DNA from: Treponema sp. UBA4873
GTDB taxonomy: Bacteria > Spirochaetota > Spirochaetia > Treponematales > Treponemataceae
Length of the DNA stretch: 64,000 nt
NCBI GenBank assembly: GCA_002399405.1
Contig: DHDP01000017.1
Location: 83,099 to 147,098 of the forward strand
Reading direction: 5' to 3'
Position numbers and translations under genes: made by a program. Of the stretch, positions 1 to 8,196 are shown in pieces (the first letter of the stretch is position 1; each line of letters begins with the position of its first letter). The notes below the pieces were generated by a model. That model was not told the origin of the DNA, searched no databases, and saw only the letters and a program-made list of their open reading frames with translations.

Positions 1-42
1 TCATCCGGATACCAGGCGCCTGTTATATTCAGGGCCGTAATA

Positions 43-150
43 TTAATTTCCGTAAATATCATTAACAATCTTCACAATTTCAGCGCACGACAGTCCGATT
101 GCCCCGCAGGCTGCTATATCACGAACAAGTATTCCGACAGCAGGTAGAAC
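43..150 (-). pseudogene. Possible GntR-type (YtrA-like) regulator remnant
   Basis: Read on the minus strand, an open frame carries LPAVGILVRDI and shortly after AIGLSCAEIVKIVNDIYGN before a TAA stop. The first part resembles the LPSVRxLAxxL segment of GntR winged helices. The second resembles the short C-terminal helix of YtrA-type GntR proteins. The roughly 80 residues that should lie between them are missing. YtrA-type regulators normally sit directly upstream of ABC ATPases like the one partly preserved at 119-292, so the identification fits its context. The match is from memory of the family and the fragment is short, so it is tentative. Confidence 0.3.
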
Positions 151-292
151 CGTTTTTGATTGTCGTCGTCTTGCCGGCACCGTTCCGCCCGATAAATCCC
201 ATGATATACCCTTCTTCGAGCGAAATGCTTACGTCCTTCAGTTCAAAACCGGAATATTTTTTGCAGATGTCCTGCATGTCTATAAGCTTCAT
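119..292 (-). pseudogene. Truncated ABC transporter ATP-binding protein
   Basis: The frame starts at an ATG preceded by an AAGGA ribosome binding site and encodes 57 residues. The first 46 look like the N-terminus of an ABC-2 type exporter ATPase, ending in a complete Walker A (GRNGAGKTT). Reading then runs into unrelated sequence (NGSTCCRNTCS) and a TGA. The Q-loop, signature motif and Walker B are absent, so no functional ATPase can be made. The 3' side overlaps, in another frame, the GntR-like remnant. A deletion that joined two neighbouring genes is the simplest explanation. Confidence 0.6.
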
Positions 293-300
293 ACGTCCTT

Positions 301-320
301 ATATTGTATATACACAATAT
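301..320. promoter_or_regulatory. Operator-like inverted repeat upstream of ABC remnant
   Basis: A perfect 7-bp inverted repeat, ATATTGT and ACAATAT separated by six bases, lies just upstream of the start of the truncated ABC gene. It may be the former operator of the local GntR-type regulator. It could also act on the divergent metY promoter about 45 bp away. Confidence 0.35.
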
Positions 321-365
321 GAAAGCAATGCATATCTATCAGGAAAACAATTATCCTATTTCCTA

Positions 366-394
366 TTGACAAACTAGTAAATAAGTCATATATT
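366..394 (+). promoter_or_regulatory. Promoter of metY
   Basis: TTGACA at 366-371 and TATATT at 389-394 are separated by 17 bp. The predicted leader to the metY start is about 55 nt and carries a ribosome binding site (CGGAGG). It is too short for a SAM riboswitch and I see none. Confidence 0.65.
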
Positions 395-457
395 CAGTCA
401 ATAACTTAGCATTCGAGTGGGTTTTAGTTACTATTTCAGACTTACGGAGGCAGAAGT

Positions 458-1738
458 ATGGCAGGCAAATATCATTTTGAAACACTGCAGATTCACGCAG
501 GACAGGAACAGCCTGATCCCGCAACAGGCGCACGTGCGGTTCCGATTTACCAGACGTCGTCGTACGTATTTAAAGACAGCGCACAGGCTGCCGGACGGTT
601 CGGTCTTTCGGAAGGCGGGCAGATTTATTCCCGTCTCGGCAATCCGACGAACGACGCGCTGGAGGCACGCATCAATGCGCTTGAAGGCGGCATCGGTGCG
701 CTCGCGGTTTCTTCCGGTGCTGCCGCCATTGCGTACGCAATACAGAACATTACGTCTGCCGGCGACCATATTGTCTCCGCGGCCACTTTGTACGGCGGTA
801 CGTACGAACTGTTTTCCAACACGCTCAAAAATTTCGGCGTTGAGACGACGTTCGTAGACGGATCCGAACCGGAGAATTTTGAAAAAGCGATACAACCCAA
901 CACGAAAGCGGTTTATTTCGAAACGTTCGGCAATCCTGACGCATCCATCATCGACATTGATGCTGTTTCCGAAATCGCGCACAGGCACGGCGTTCCCGTC
1001 ATCATCGACAATACGTTTGCAACTCCCTATCTGCTCCGCCCGATTGAACACGGAGCGGACATTGTCGTCCACTCGGCCACGAAATTCATCGGCGGCCACG
1101 GAACGTCTATCGGCGGTCTCATCGTAGACGGCGGAACGTTCCCGTGGGACAAATATCCTGATAAGTTTCCCGGACTTGCAAAACCGAACCCTGCGTATCA
1201 CGGACTCGTATTTACGCAGGCCGTGGGAAAAGCCGCGTACATTATTAAAATCCGCACGACGCTGCTCCGCGACACCGGCGCAATCCTGAGCCCGTTCAAC
1301 AGTTTCCTGTTCCTGCAGGGACTCGAAACGCTTTCGCTCCGCGTCGAACGCCACGTTTCAAACGCACTGAAAGTCGTCGACTTCCTCACGCATCATCCGA
1401 ACGTCGTGCGCGTGGACCATCCGTCGCTTCCCGACAGTCCGAGCCACGCGCTGTACGAGCGGTATTTCCCCGACGGAGCCGGATCGATCTTCACCTTCGA
1501 CGTAAAGGGAGACGACAAACGCGCACGCGAAGTCGTGGACAAACTCAAACTGTTCTCGCTGCTCGCGAACGTTGCGGACGTCAAATCGCTCGCGATTCAC
1601 CCGGGCTCGACGACGCACTCGCAGCTTTCGCCCGAAGAATTAATCAGGACGGGAATCAGACCGAATACGATCCGCCTGTCGATCGGAACGGAACACATAG
1701 ACGATATCATCGCCGACCTGAAGCAGGCGCTGGAATAA
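458..1738 (+). CDS. metY: O-acetylhomoserine sulfhydrylase (MetY)
   Basis: This is a 426-residue PLP enzyme of the Cys/Met metabolism family. It makes homocysteine from O-acetylhomoserine and sulfide in the cytoplasm. The N-terminus (FETLQIHAGQE) and the PLP-lysine segment SATKFIGGHGTSIGG near residue 210 are typical of MetY, as is the length of about 430. MetB/MetC-type enzymes are shorter, about 380-400. A GGAGG site lies at normal distance before the ATG. The gene stands alone with its own promoter and terminator. With metE 1.7 kb downstream it gives a route from acetylhomoserine to methionine. Confidence 0.93.
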   Translation: MAGKYHFETLQIHAGQEQPDPATGARAVPIYQTSSYVFKDSAQAAGRFGLSEGGQIYSRLGNPTNDALEARINALEGGIGALAVSSGAAAIAYAIQNITSAGDHIVSAATLYGGTYELFSNTLKNFGVETTFVDGSEPENFEKAIQPNTKAVYFETFGNPDASIIDIDAVSEIAHRHGVPVIIDNTFATPYLLRPIEHGADIVVHSATKFIGGHGTSIGGLIVDGGTFPWDKYPDKFPGLAKPNPAYHGLVFTQAVGKAAYIIKIRTTLLRDTGAILSPFNSFLFLQGLETLSLRVERHVSNALKVVDFLTHHPNVVRVDHPSLPDSPSHALYERYFPDGAGSIFTFDVKGDDKRAREVVDKLKLFSLLANVADVKSLAIHPGSTTHSQLSPEELIRTGIRPNTIRLSIGTEHIDDIIADLKQALE

Positions 1739-1750
1739 GAAATTATTAAC

Positions 1751-1793
1751 CGGTAAACAGCAACATGCCTGTTTACCGTTAATATGTTTTTTT
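1751..1793 (+). terminator. Rho-independent terminator after metY
   Basis: A 10-bp stem (CGGTAAACAG / CTGTTTACCG) with an 8-nt loop is followed a few bases later by a run of seven T. It lies between the convergent metY and OsmC-like genes. Confidence 0.7.
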
Positions 1794-1794
1794 A

Positions 1795-2223
1795 TTATTT
1801 CAGGGTCGCCTTCAGCGTCATCGGAGTGCTCGAAAGCGCCTTTGATACGGGACAGTTCTTCTTCGTATCTTCTGCCAGTTTCAGGAATGTACCCTCATCG
1901 ATTCCCTCTGCGGAAGCTTCCGTGGAGACATCGATGCGTACAATGGCAAAACCGTCTCCCTGCTTATCGATATGCACCTCGTCCGTCGTTTTGACCGAGT
2001 TCACTTTAAAACCTGCGCCCGATATCGCCGCCGCGAGGGCCATCGAATAGCAGGCCGCATGGGCTGCTCCGAGAAGCTCCTCCGGATTAGTGTCCGGCCC
2101 TGCCCCGAAACGGGACAGGAAATTATACGGGACATTATTCAGAATCCCTGTTTCCGTGCCGAGAGTCCCGGATCCTCTTTTCAGATCGCCTTTCCACTCC
2201 GCATATCCTTTTCGTACTGACAT
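1795..2223 (-). CDS. OsmC/Ohr family peroxidase-like protein
   Basis: The product is 142 residues. It has the two OsmC-family cysteines, in AAHAACYSMAL and KKNCPVSKAL, and the NPEELLGAAHAAC segment typical of OsmC proper as opposed to Ohr. Characterised members reduce organic hydroperoxides with the two cysteines in the cytoplasm. The ATG at 2223 is chosen because GGAGG lies eight bases upstream. A GTG three codons earlier would overlap that site. The gene is monocistronic and convergent with metY. The exact substrate cannot be told from sequence. Confidence 0.88.
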   Translation of the reverse strand: MSVRKGYAEWKGDLKRGSGTLGTETGILNNVPYNFLSRFGAGPDTNPEELLGAAHAACYSMALAAAISGAGFKVNSVKTTDEVHIDKQGDGFAIVRIDVSTEASAEGIDEGTFLKLAEDTKKNCPVSKALSSTPMTLKATLK

Positions 2224-2294
2224 ATTACGCACCTCCGCAATTATTCTGCAGCTTTTTCAAACGATTATCAAGATGAAGTCCCTGTTCTCCGTTG

Positions 2295-2324
2295 TTGTCT
2301 TATCCGGTAAAACGGGATTATACT
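2295..2324 (+). promoter_or_regulatory. Leaderless-type promoter of the DUF2804 gene
   Basis: TTGTCT at 2295-2300 and TATACT at 2319-2324 are 18 bp apart. The -10 box ends exactly 6 nt before the ATG at 2331, so transcription should start at or next to the start codon. There is no good ribosome binding site. Confidence 0.5.
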
Positions 2325-2330
2325 GGATGT

Positions 2331-3347
2331 ATGCCTGAACAAACAGAAAGAGAACTGACGCAGCGCGGTACCGTTCTTTCAGGAGACGGTACGCCCAATC
2401 CCGGCTGGAGCCGCAGGATGCTGCTTGCTTATAACAGAAAGGATATCCGCGCCTCTCCGTTCAGAATAAAGGAATGGGACTGGTACCAGATTCAGAACGA
2501 CCATCTCTGCCTCCAGTTCACCATCGGACATGCATCGTATGCCGGACAGGTCGACGTAATGCTTTTTGATTTTATAAAAGGTGAAAAAATCTTTGAAAAG
2601 AGCAGGATTCTCGTCCTCCCGTTTAATTCCCTTCATATGCCGCCCGACGCGGAAACAGACGGACGCCTTGCATACGACAGAGGCGGTATTTTTGTCGAGT
2701 ACGTGACAAAAGGCCGTACACGCACCATAACATGCAGATGGGACGACGTGGAAAGCAGAATCGTCATGGAGCACAGACATCCCGACAGTATGGTCCTGAA
2801 CGTTCCGTTCAACGAAAACCCGCACGATTTCTATTACAACGAAAAGATAAACTGCATGCCCGGCTCAGGATTCGTGCGCAGAGGAAACGACAGGTGGACT
2901 TTTGATGAAAAGGATTCTTTCGGACTCCTTGACTGGGGGCGCGGTGTGTGGCCGTTCCATAACGAATGGTATTGGTCGAACGGCACCGGTTATATTGAAG
3001 GAAAACTTTTCGGCTTTAATGCAGGCTGCGGATTCGGAAACAGCAGTACGGCGGGGGAAAACATCGTCTTCTACGACGGAGCATCATACAAACTCGGCAG
3101 AACCGATTTTTTCGTTAATACGGACGATTATCTGCAGCCGTGGCATATCCGCGACAGGGGACAACGGCTTGACCTGACGCTTACTCCGTGTTACGACCGT
3201 AAAACATCGACGAAACTTTTATGGATAGACAACTGTACGCATCAGATGTACGGAAAATTCACCGGAACGGTTGTCATTTCGAATGAAAAGAAGCTGCATA
3301 TAGACAACGTGTATTCTTTCGCCGAACACGCCGTAAACAACTGGTGA
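2331..3347 (+). CDS. DUF2804 domain protein
   Basis: This 338-residue protein belongs to the DUF2804 family of unknown function. The family match rests on the conserved block LLDWGRGVWPFHNEWYWSNG and the following GFNAGCGFGNSSTAGEN near the middle, and on the typical length. There is no signal peptide or membrane helix, so it is probably cytoplasmic. A TTG 13 codons upstream is in frame, but the ATG at 2331 fits the adjacent -10 box as a leaderless start. The gene appears to be transcribed alone. Confidence 0.82.
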   Translation: MPEQTERELTQRGTVLSGDGTPNPGWSRRMLLAYNRKDIRASPFRIKEWDWYQIQNDHLCLQFTIGHASYAGQVDVMLFDFIKGEKIFEKSRILVLPFNSLHMPPDAETDGRLAYDRGGIFVEYVTKGRTRTITCRWDDVESRIVMEHRHPDSMVLNVPFNENPHDFYYNEKINCMPGSGFVRRGNDRWTFDEKDSFGLLDWGRGVWPFHNEWYWSNGTGYIEGKLFGFNAGCGFGNSSTAGENIVFYDGASYKLGRTDFFVNTDDYLQPWHIRDRGQRLDLTLTPCYDRKTSTKLLWIDNCTHQMYGKFTGTVVISNEKKLHIDNVYSFAEHAVNNW

Positions 3348-3412
3348 GAATACCGCAGTCATAAGTGCCCAGCCATAATTAATAATTATTGCCGGCGATA
3401 AAAATAAATATT

Positions 3413-3441
3413 TTGATTATATTGCCGCCGTCTGCTATCAT
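3413..3441 (+). promoter_or_regulatory. Leaderless-type promoter of metE
   Basis: TTGATT (3413-3418), a 17-bp spacer, and TATCAT (3436-3441) lie upstream, and the ATG of metE follows after six bases. There is no ribosome binding site between them and no room for a SAM or cobalamin riboswitch. Confidence 0.55.
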
Positions 3442-3447
3442 ACCGGT

Positions 3448-5799
3448 ATGAAAACAGCAGTTACCGGCTTCCCGCGCATCGGAAAAATGCGTGAATTGAA
3501 ATTTGCAGAAGAAAAGTATTTTTCGGGCACGCTGTCCGCCGAAGAACTTGAAAAGACCGCAGCGGCAGTTCGTTCATACGGCTGGACAAAACAGCGCGAT
3601 GCGGGCATCGATTTTATTCCCTCGAACGATTTTTCGTTCTACGACAATATGCTCGACACCGCAGTCATGCTCGGCGCAATTCCCGAACGATACGGCGCGC
3701 TCGGTCTGAATCCGCTCGACACGTATTTTGCGATGGCGCGCGGCTATCAGGGCGGCGGAGGCGACGTTAAAGCGTTCGCGCTGAAAAAATGGTTCAACAC
3801 GAACTATCATTACCTTGTGTCGGAACTCGACAGTAGCATGCAGCTCCGCTGTGATCCGCCCCTGTGCAAACCGCTCCGCGAATACAAAGAAGCGAAGTCG
3901 CTCGGAATTGAAACGGTACCGGAGCTCATCGGTCCGTATACGTTCCTGAAGCTTGCGCATTATGCCGGCGGCTCTGTCCGGGAGGAGTTTGCCGCAGCAG
4001 CATGCTCCGCCTACGCCGCACTCGCCGCAGCCCTTTCAAACGCCGGTGCTGCGTGGATACAGTTTGCCGAACCGGCGCTCGTTCTCGACATGACCGGCGA
4101 CGACAGGGCTTTTTTCATGTCTCTCTACCGGACGATGCTGCCGGAACTGAGGGCGTCCGCAAAAACGCATCTGATGCTCCAGACGTATTTCGGAGACATC
4201 AGGGACTGTTACGACGACGTGTGCGCTCTCGGCTTCGACGGAATCGGGCTCGACTTTATAGAAGGAAACGAAAATATCAGTCTTATTAAACGGAGTTTTC
4301 CGCGGCGCACGCTGCTCTTTGCAGGCGTCGTGTGCGGAAAAAACATCTGGCGTACGGACTACGCACAGGCCGCCGCGCTTCTGAAGGGAATCAGTACGGT
4401 CGTTCCCGCAGATCGGATCGCAGCGGGAACGTCGTGTTCTCTGCTTCACGTTCCGTACACGACGTCTTCGGAACCGGAGAGCGGCGTGCTCCGTCATTTC
4501 GCTTTCGCCGAAGAGAAACTCAGGGAACTGCGCGACATAGCCGCGATATCGGACGATACGGACGCGGGACTCACGGCGCTCGCTGAAAACGGAAAACTTT
4601 TTGCAGAACAGTGCTCGGTGCCCGATAGCGCGGTCCGCAGCGCAGTGGCGGAACTTACCGGCGCAGACTTCCAACGCGAACCGGCATTTGCAGAACGGGA
4701 ACGGATTCAGAAAAAAGAATTCAATCTGCCGATTCTGCCGACAACGACAATCGGTTCGTTCCCTCAGACCAAGGACGTACGCGCAAACAGAGCTGCATTC
4801 AGAAAAGGCATCATCGGAAAAGCGCAGTATGCGGAGTTTAACAAAAAGAAAATTGCGGACTGCATCGGACTTCAGGAAGAACTCGGTCTCGATGTACTTG
4901 TGCACGGCGAGTTCGAGCGCAACGACATGGTCGAATATTTCGGCGACCACCTCAACGGATACCTGTTCACCGGGAACGGCTGGGTGCAGTCGTACGGCAC
5001 GCGCTGCGTAAAACCGCCTGTCATCTGGGGAGACGTGTCACGCCGCGCTCCGATTACCGTCGACTGGTCCGTTTTCGCCCAAAGCTGTACGGGCAAGCCG
5101 GTCAAGGGGATGCTCACCGGACCGGTGACTATTCTCAACTGGTCGTTCCCGCGGGAAGACGTCAGCTTAAAGGAACAGGCGCTCCAGATTGCGCTTGCAA
5201 TCCGTGCGGAAGTGCTCGATCTTGAAAAGAACGGCATACGCATCATCCAAATAGACGAAGCGGCGCTCCGCGAAAAGCTGCCGCTGCGGAAAGCCGAACG
5301 GCGCAGCGGATACCTCGACTGGGCGATTCCCTCATTCCGTCTCGTGCACTCCGGTGTCAAACCGGAAACGCAGATACACACGCATATGTGCTACAGCGAT
5401 TTCGGCGACATCATCACCGAAATCGACAGCATGGACGCCGACGTAATCACGTTCGAAGCGTCGCGTTCCGATCTGTCGATACTAGACGCACTCTCCGAAG
5501 CGCATTTCCGCACCGAAGTCGGACCGGGCGTATACGATATACATTCGCCGCGCGTCCCGTCAGTTGAAGAAATCTGCGGTGCGCTCAGAAAGATGCTCGA
5601 AAAAATTCCGGCGCAAAAACTGTGGGTCAATCCCGACTGCGGCCTCAAGACGCGCGGGGAACAGGAAACAAAGGCAAGTCTTGCAAATCTTGCCGCGGCC
5701 GCGGAAATCATCCGCGCGGAACTGAATCTCAATTCCTGTAAGGACGCCCCGCCTGCTGCAAATAACGGAGTACGTTCTGAACAGGATCAGTACAGATAA
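3448..5799 (+). CDS. metE: Cobalamin-independent methionine synthase (MetE)
   Basis: The 783-residue length is normal for MetE. The enzyme transfers a methyl group from methyl-tetrahydrofolate-polyglutamate to homocysteine. The N-terminal barrel begins with TGFPRIGKMRELKFA. The C-terminal catalytic barrel begins around residue 430 with PTTTIGSFPQTK. Zinc ligands are visible as His and Cys in HTHMCYSDF and Cys in NPDCGLKTR. The last 25 residues or so are a non-conserved tail. The start is at an ATG with no ribosome binding site and a -10 box six bases away. The divergently placed LysR regulator at 6115-7038 could be a MetR-like controller, but that is only inferred from position. Confidence 0.95.
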   Translation: MKTAVTGFPRIGKMRELKFAEEKYFSGTLSAEELEKTAAAVRSYGWTKQRDAGIDFIPSNDFSFYDNMLDTAVMLGAIPERYGALGLNPLDTYFAMARGYQGGGGDVKAFALKKWFNTNYHYLVSELDSSMQLRCDPPLCKPLREYKEAKSLGIETVPELIGPYTFLKLAHYAGGSVREEFAAAACSAYAALAAALSNAGAAWIQFAEPALVLDMTGDDRAFFMSLYRTMLPELRASAKTHLMLQTYFGDIRDCYDDVCALGFDGIGLDFIEGNENISLIKRSFPRRTLLFAGVVCGKNIWRTDYAQAAALLKGISTVVPADRIAAGTSCSLLHVPYTTSSEPESGVLRHFAFAEEKLRELRDIAAISDDTDAGLTALAENGKLFAEQCSVPDSAVRSAVAELTGADFQREPAFAERERIQKKEFNLPILPTTTIGSFPQTKDVRANRAAFRKGIIGKAQYAEFNKKKIADCIGLQEELGLDVLVHGEFERNDMVEYFGDHLNGYLFTGNGWVQSYGTRCVKPPVIWGDVSRRAPITVDWSVFAQSCTGKPVKGMLTGPVTILNWSFPREDVSLKEQALQIALAIRAEVLDLEKNGIRIIQIDEAALREKLPLRKAERRSGYLDWAIPSFRLVHSGVKPETQIHTHMCYSDFGDIITEIDSMDADVITFEASRSDLSILDALSEAHFRTEVGPGVYDIHSPRVPSVEEICGALRKMLEKIPAQKLWVNPDCGLKTRGEQETKASLANLAAAAEIIRAELNLNSCKDAPPAANNGVRSEQDQYR

Positions 5800-5892
5800 C
5801 GGCATGTAGTCAGTCTTGTTTTCGACCGTACAAGCCTTATTAACGGGACAAACCTCAGCGTTTTACGGCCTCGCCGTAACTGTAAACCGCAC

Positions 5893-6013
5893 AGCGCATC
5901 ACTCACATGTAAGCAGCGCATCACTGATAAAAAGCCAGCGCACAAGTGATGCGCTGCTTATTTATCAGTGATGCGTTATATATTTACCACTGATGCATTG
6001 ACTGTTTATCAGT
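5893..6013. repeat. Nested inverted repeats between metE and lysR
   Basis: The 315-bp gap between metE and the LysR gene holds a cluster of GCATCACT-type units. One perfect 15-bp inverted repeat pairs 5911-5925 with 5945-5959. A second perfect 15-bp one pairs 5917-5931 with 5961-5975, so the two hairpins exclude each other. Further half-units lie at 5893-5903 and around 5988-5996, and TTTATCAGT recurs at 6005-6013. No T-run follows, so it is not a simple terminator. I find no reading frame of note here. Confidence 0.6.
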
Positions 6014-6114
6014 TATAAAACGACAGTATATCGGAGACTTACGGATCATTATATGCAGGAGTATGAACCAAAAGCAGTCATGTCTCGTCCCATTATACAG
6101 GCGGGAATATGTAC

Positions 6115-7038
6115 TTAGGACAGCAGCGTGCAGCCGTATTCGCTGATGCACTTTCTGAGCTCGGCGATGTAGCTCTGCGCACACTGACTCAGCACAGCTC
6201 TGCCGTTCGTAATGTACCCGACAGTCATGCTGTCCTCAGCCTCGAGAGGAACAGCCACAATCTGCGTGCCGTTCAGATCGCTCGTCACGACGCCGCTCGA
6301 AATCGTGTAGCCGTTGATGCCTATAATCAGATTGAACAGAGTCCCGCGGTCGCTCACGTGCACGCTTTTTTTATGGGAAACAGTACTCTGCATCTCCTCC
6401 GAAAAATAGAACGAATTGAAATCCCCCTGTTCGAACGACAGGTACGGATACGGTTCAAGGTCGTCGAATGTCACCGATTTTTTCTTAGCAAGTTCGCACG
6501 AAGCGCTTACGAAAACGTGCGGAACAGCTGTGAACAGCGGAATGAATTCAAGGTTGCTCTCTTTTAGAAGTTTTCTGAGTACCTTTCCGTTGAAATCGTT
6601 GAGATAGATGATGCCGAGCTCGCTTTTCATATTGCGCACGTCGTCGATGATTTCATACGTACGCGTTTCGCGGAGTGTGTACTCGTATTCGTCCGAATCA
6701 GTCTGCTTTATAAGATTGCAGAACGCGTTCACCGCAAACGCATAGTGCTGCGTCGAAACGGCACAGAGCTGGCGAGACGGTTTCTTGTGCGTATAACGCT
6801 GCTCGAGTAAATCGGCTTGTTCCACGACCTGCCGCGCGTACGACAGAAATTCGACGCCTTCAGGTGTAAGCGAAATGCCTTTTGAGCTGCGGCTGAAAAT
6901 CTCAATGCCGAGTTCCGCTTCAAGTTCGTGCACCGAATTCGACAGCGCCGGCTGCGAAACATAGACTGCGCGGGCCGCTTCCGTAATCGAACGGCTTTCC
7001 ACTATTTTAATAATATATTTCAGCTGCTGTAACGTCAT
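6115..7038 (-). CDS. LysR family transcriptional regulator
   Basis: The protein is 307 residues with an N-terminal winged helix-turn-helix (MTLQQLKYIIKIVESRSITE, then AVYVSQPALSNSVHELEAELG). A LysR-type effector-binding domain of about 210 residues follows, which fits the usual length of the family. The ATG at 7038 is preferred over an in-frame TTG 13 codons upstream because it starts the canonical HTH and sits six bases after a possible -10 box. It is convergent with metE across a repeat-rich spacer. The effector is unknown; a role in methionine or sulfur control is possible but unsupported by a recognised operator. Confidence 0.85.
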   Translation of the reverse strand: MTLQQLKYIIKIVESRSITEAARAVYVSQPALSNSVHELEAELGIEIFSRSSKGISLTPEGVEFLSYARQVVEQADLLEQRYTHKKPSRQLCAVSTQHYAFAVNAFCNLIKQTDSDEYEYTLRETRTYEIIDDVRNMKSELGIIYLNDFNGKVLRKLLKESNLEFIPLFTAVPHVFVSASCELAKKKSVTFDDLEPYPYLSFEQGDFNSFYFSEEMQSTVSHKKSVHVSDRGTLFNLIIGINGYTISSGVVTSDLNGTQIVAVPLEAEDSMTVGYITNGRAVLSQCAQSYIAELRKCISEYGCTLLS

Positions 7039-7044
7039 ACCGAC

Positions 7045-7074
7045 AGGGTACATGCGGAAAGGCGCACGTGTCAA
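7045..7074 (-). promoter_or_regulatory. Possible leaderless promoter of the lysR gene
   Basis: On the minus strand a perfect TTGACA (7074-7069) is followed after 18 bp by TACCCT (7050-7045), a poor -10 box, and then after six bases by the ATG. The -35 match and the exact spacing support it despite the weak -10. Confidence 0.4.
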
Positions 7075-7136
7075 CAATTTCAGGGATGCGTTGATATCCC
7101 CAGAAGCTTAATCAGAGCATCCCTGAAAGCGGAGGA

Positions 7137-7649
7137 CTAATACTGCCGGGATGAAAGACACTGCATGATTCTGTCCACGCATGTTTCTATATCTGCCGCA
7201 GCGCAGTCGATTGTGAAATCCGAGTATTTTTTATAAAGAGGAAGCCGTTCGTCGTACACGTCTCTGAGCGTTTTTCCCTTTTTTATGACGATTCCGCGCG
7301 TTGAAACGTTCGTAAGGCGCCGCTCAAGTTCCTCATACGGAACGTCCAGATAGCAGATTTTCCCTTCTCTTCCGAGCGCAGTCATCGCTTTTTCCGAATA
7401 AACGACGCTGCCGCCCGTCGCAACGACACAATTCGTCACGCGGAGGCCGGACACGACGGACTCTTCAATTTCAAGAAAACGGTCTATACCGTCCTCATCG
7501 AGTATCTCCTGAAGCAGTCTGCCGGCTTTCTGCTGTACAAGAAGATCGGTGTCGACAAAATCCATACCGAGCCTTTTTGCAAGAAGCACCCCGACTGTGC
7601 TTTTTCCGGCACCTGCCATCCCGGTCAGAATAATATTTTTGGCCTTCAT
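7137..7649 (-). CDS. aroK: Shikimate kinase-like protein
   Basis: The 170-residue P-loop kinase has Walker A GMAGAGKST at residues 10-18, DTDLL at about 34-38 (shikimate-binding Asp) and the glycine-rich GGSVV near 79. This pattern and length fit shikimate kinase, which phosphorylates shikimate in aromatic amino acid synthesis. A related gluconate-kinase-like role cannot be excluded. The ATG lies seven bases after the stop of the upstream flavin-binding gene. No ribosome binding site is evident, so translation may depend on coupling. No other aro genes are in the window. Confidence 0.8.
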   Translation of the reverse strand: MKAKNIILTGMAGAGKSTVGVLLAKRLGMDFVDTDLLVQQKAGRLLQEILDEDGIDRFLEIEESVVSGLRVTNCVVATGGSVVYSEKAMTALGREGKICYLDVPYEELERRLTNVSTRGIVIKKGKTLRDVYDERLPLYKKYSDFTIDCAAADIETCVDRIMQCLSSRQY

Positions 7650-7655
7650 TCGAAT

Positions 7656-8126
7656 TTATTTTGCCCGCTGTTTTCCGGTCAGCTCCGCAGCATCGATTCT
7701 GCATACTGCAACATGCGCGACCTGCTCGTCGGTAAAATCGAAATCCTTTCCTGTCTGATGTTTCATCAGGATTTTCAGACCGTTTTTTTTATCTTCCGCG
7801 TCGTCGAGAATTTTAACAATTCCGTTTCCGATGATGCTGCTGTAATTATATCCGTACCCGCAAGCCGACTCCGCGGTCGTAAGTTCATGGTCCGTATCCA
7901 TTTCGAAACAGACAGTATTGTTCGCACGAAGTATGTCGAGTTTCTTTCCTTCCTGAGCGCAATGAAAATAAACCGTATATTTTCCGTTCTCAAATACATA
8001 TCCGTAATTAAGAGGGACAACGTACGGCACGTTTTCTGCGGACATTGCAAGCCTGAATACTTTGCAGGAATCAAGTATCGCGCGGATTGTCGCTCCGTCT
8101 GTTATTTCCCGGTCTGTCCTTCTCAT
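7656..8126 (-). CDS. Pyridoxamine 5'-phosphate oxidase-like (NimA-type) protein
   Basis: The 156-residue protein starts MRRTDREITD and continues with VPYVVPLNYGYVFENGKYTVYFHCAQEGKKLDILR, split here as the N-terminal half of a split beta-barrel. The pattern RLAMS...PYVVPLNYGY is typical of small flavin-binding PNPOx-like proteins in the NimA/YwhB-like group. These bind FMN or related cofactors; few have a known substrate. A strong AAGGAG site precedes the ATG. The gene is the first of a two-gene unit with aroK. Confidence 0.8.
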   Translation of the reverse strand: MRRTDREITDGATIRAILDSCKVFRLAMSAENVPYVVPLNYGYVFENGKYTVYFHCAQEGKKLDILRANNTVCFEMDTDHELTTAESACGYGYNYSSIIGNGIVKILDDAEDKKNGLKILMKHQTGKDFDFTDEQVAHVAVCRIDAAELTGKQRAK

Positions 8127-8196
8127 GAATGAATCTCCTTTTATATAACGGTGTTAATCTATATAAAAAAACAGAATAATGCAACTGCTGTAGTAT

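Noticed and set aside
395..457. SAM or other methionine riboswitch before metY or metE
   Set aside because: The metY leader is only about 55 nt and metE appears leaderless. No kink-turn or other SAM aptamer parts are present.
431..1354. Long minus-strand open frame of 307 codons inside metY
   Set aside because: It is antisense to a well-supported enzyme gene and its composition is rich in Arg with no recognisable domain. It is a shadow of a GC-rich codon pattern.
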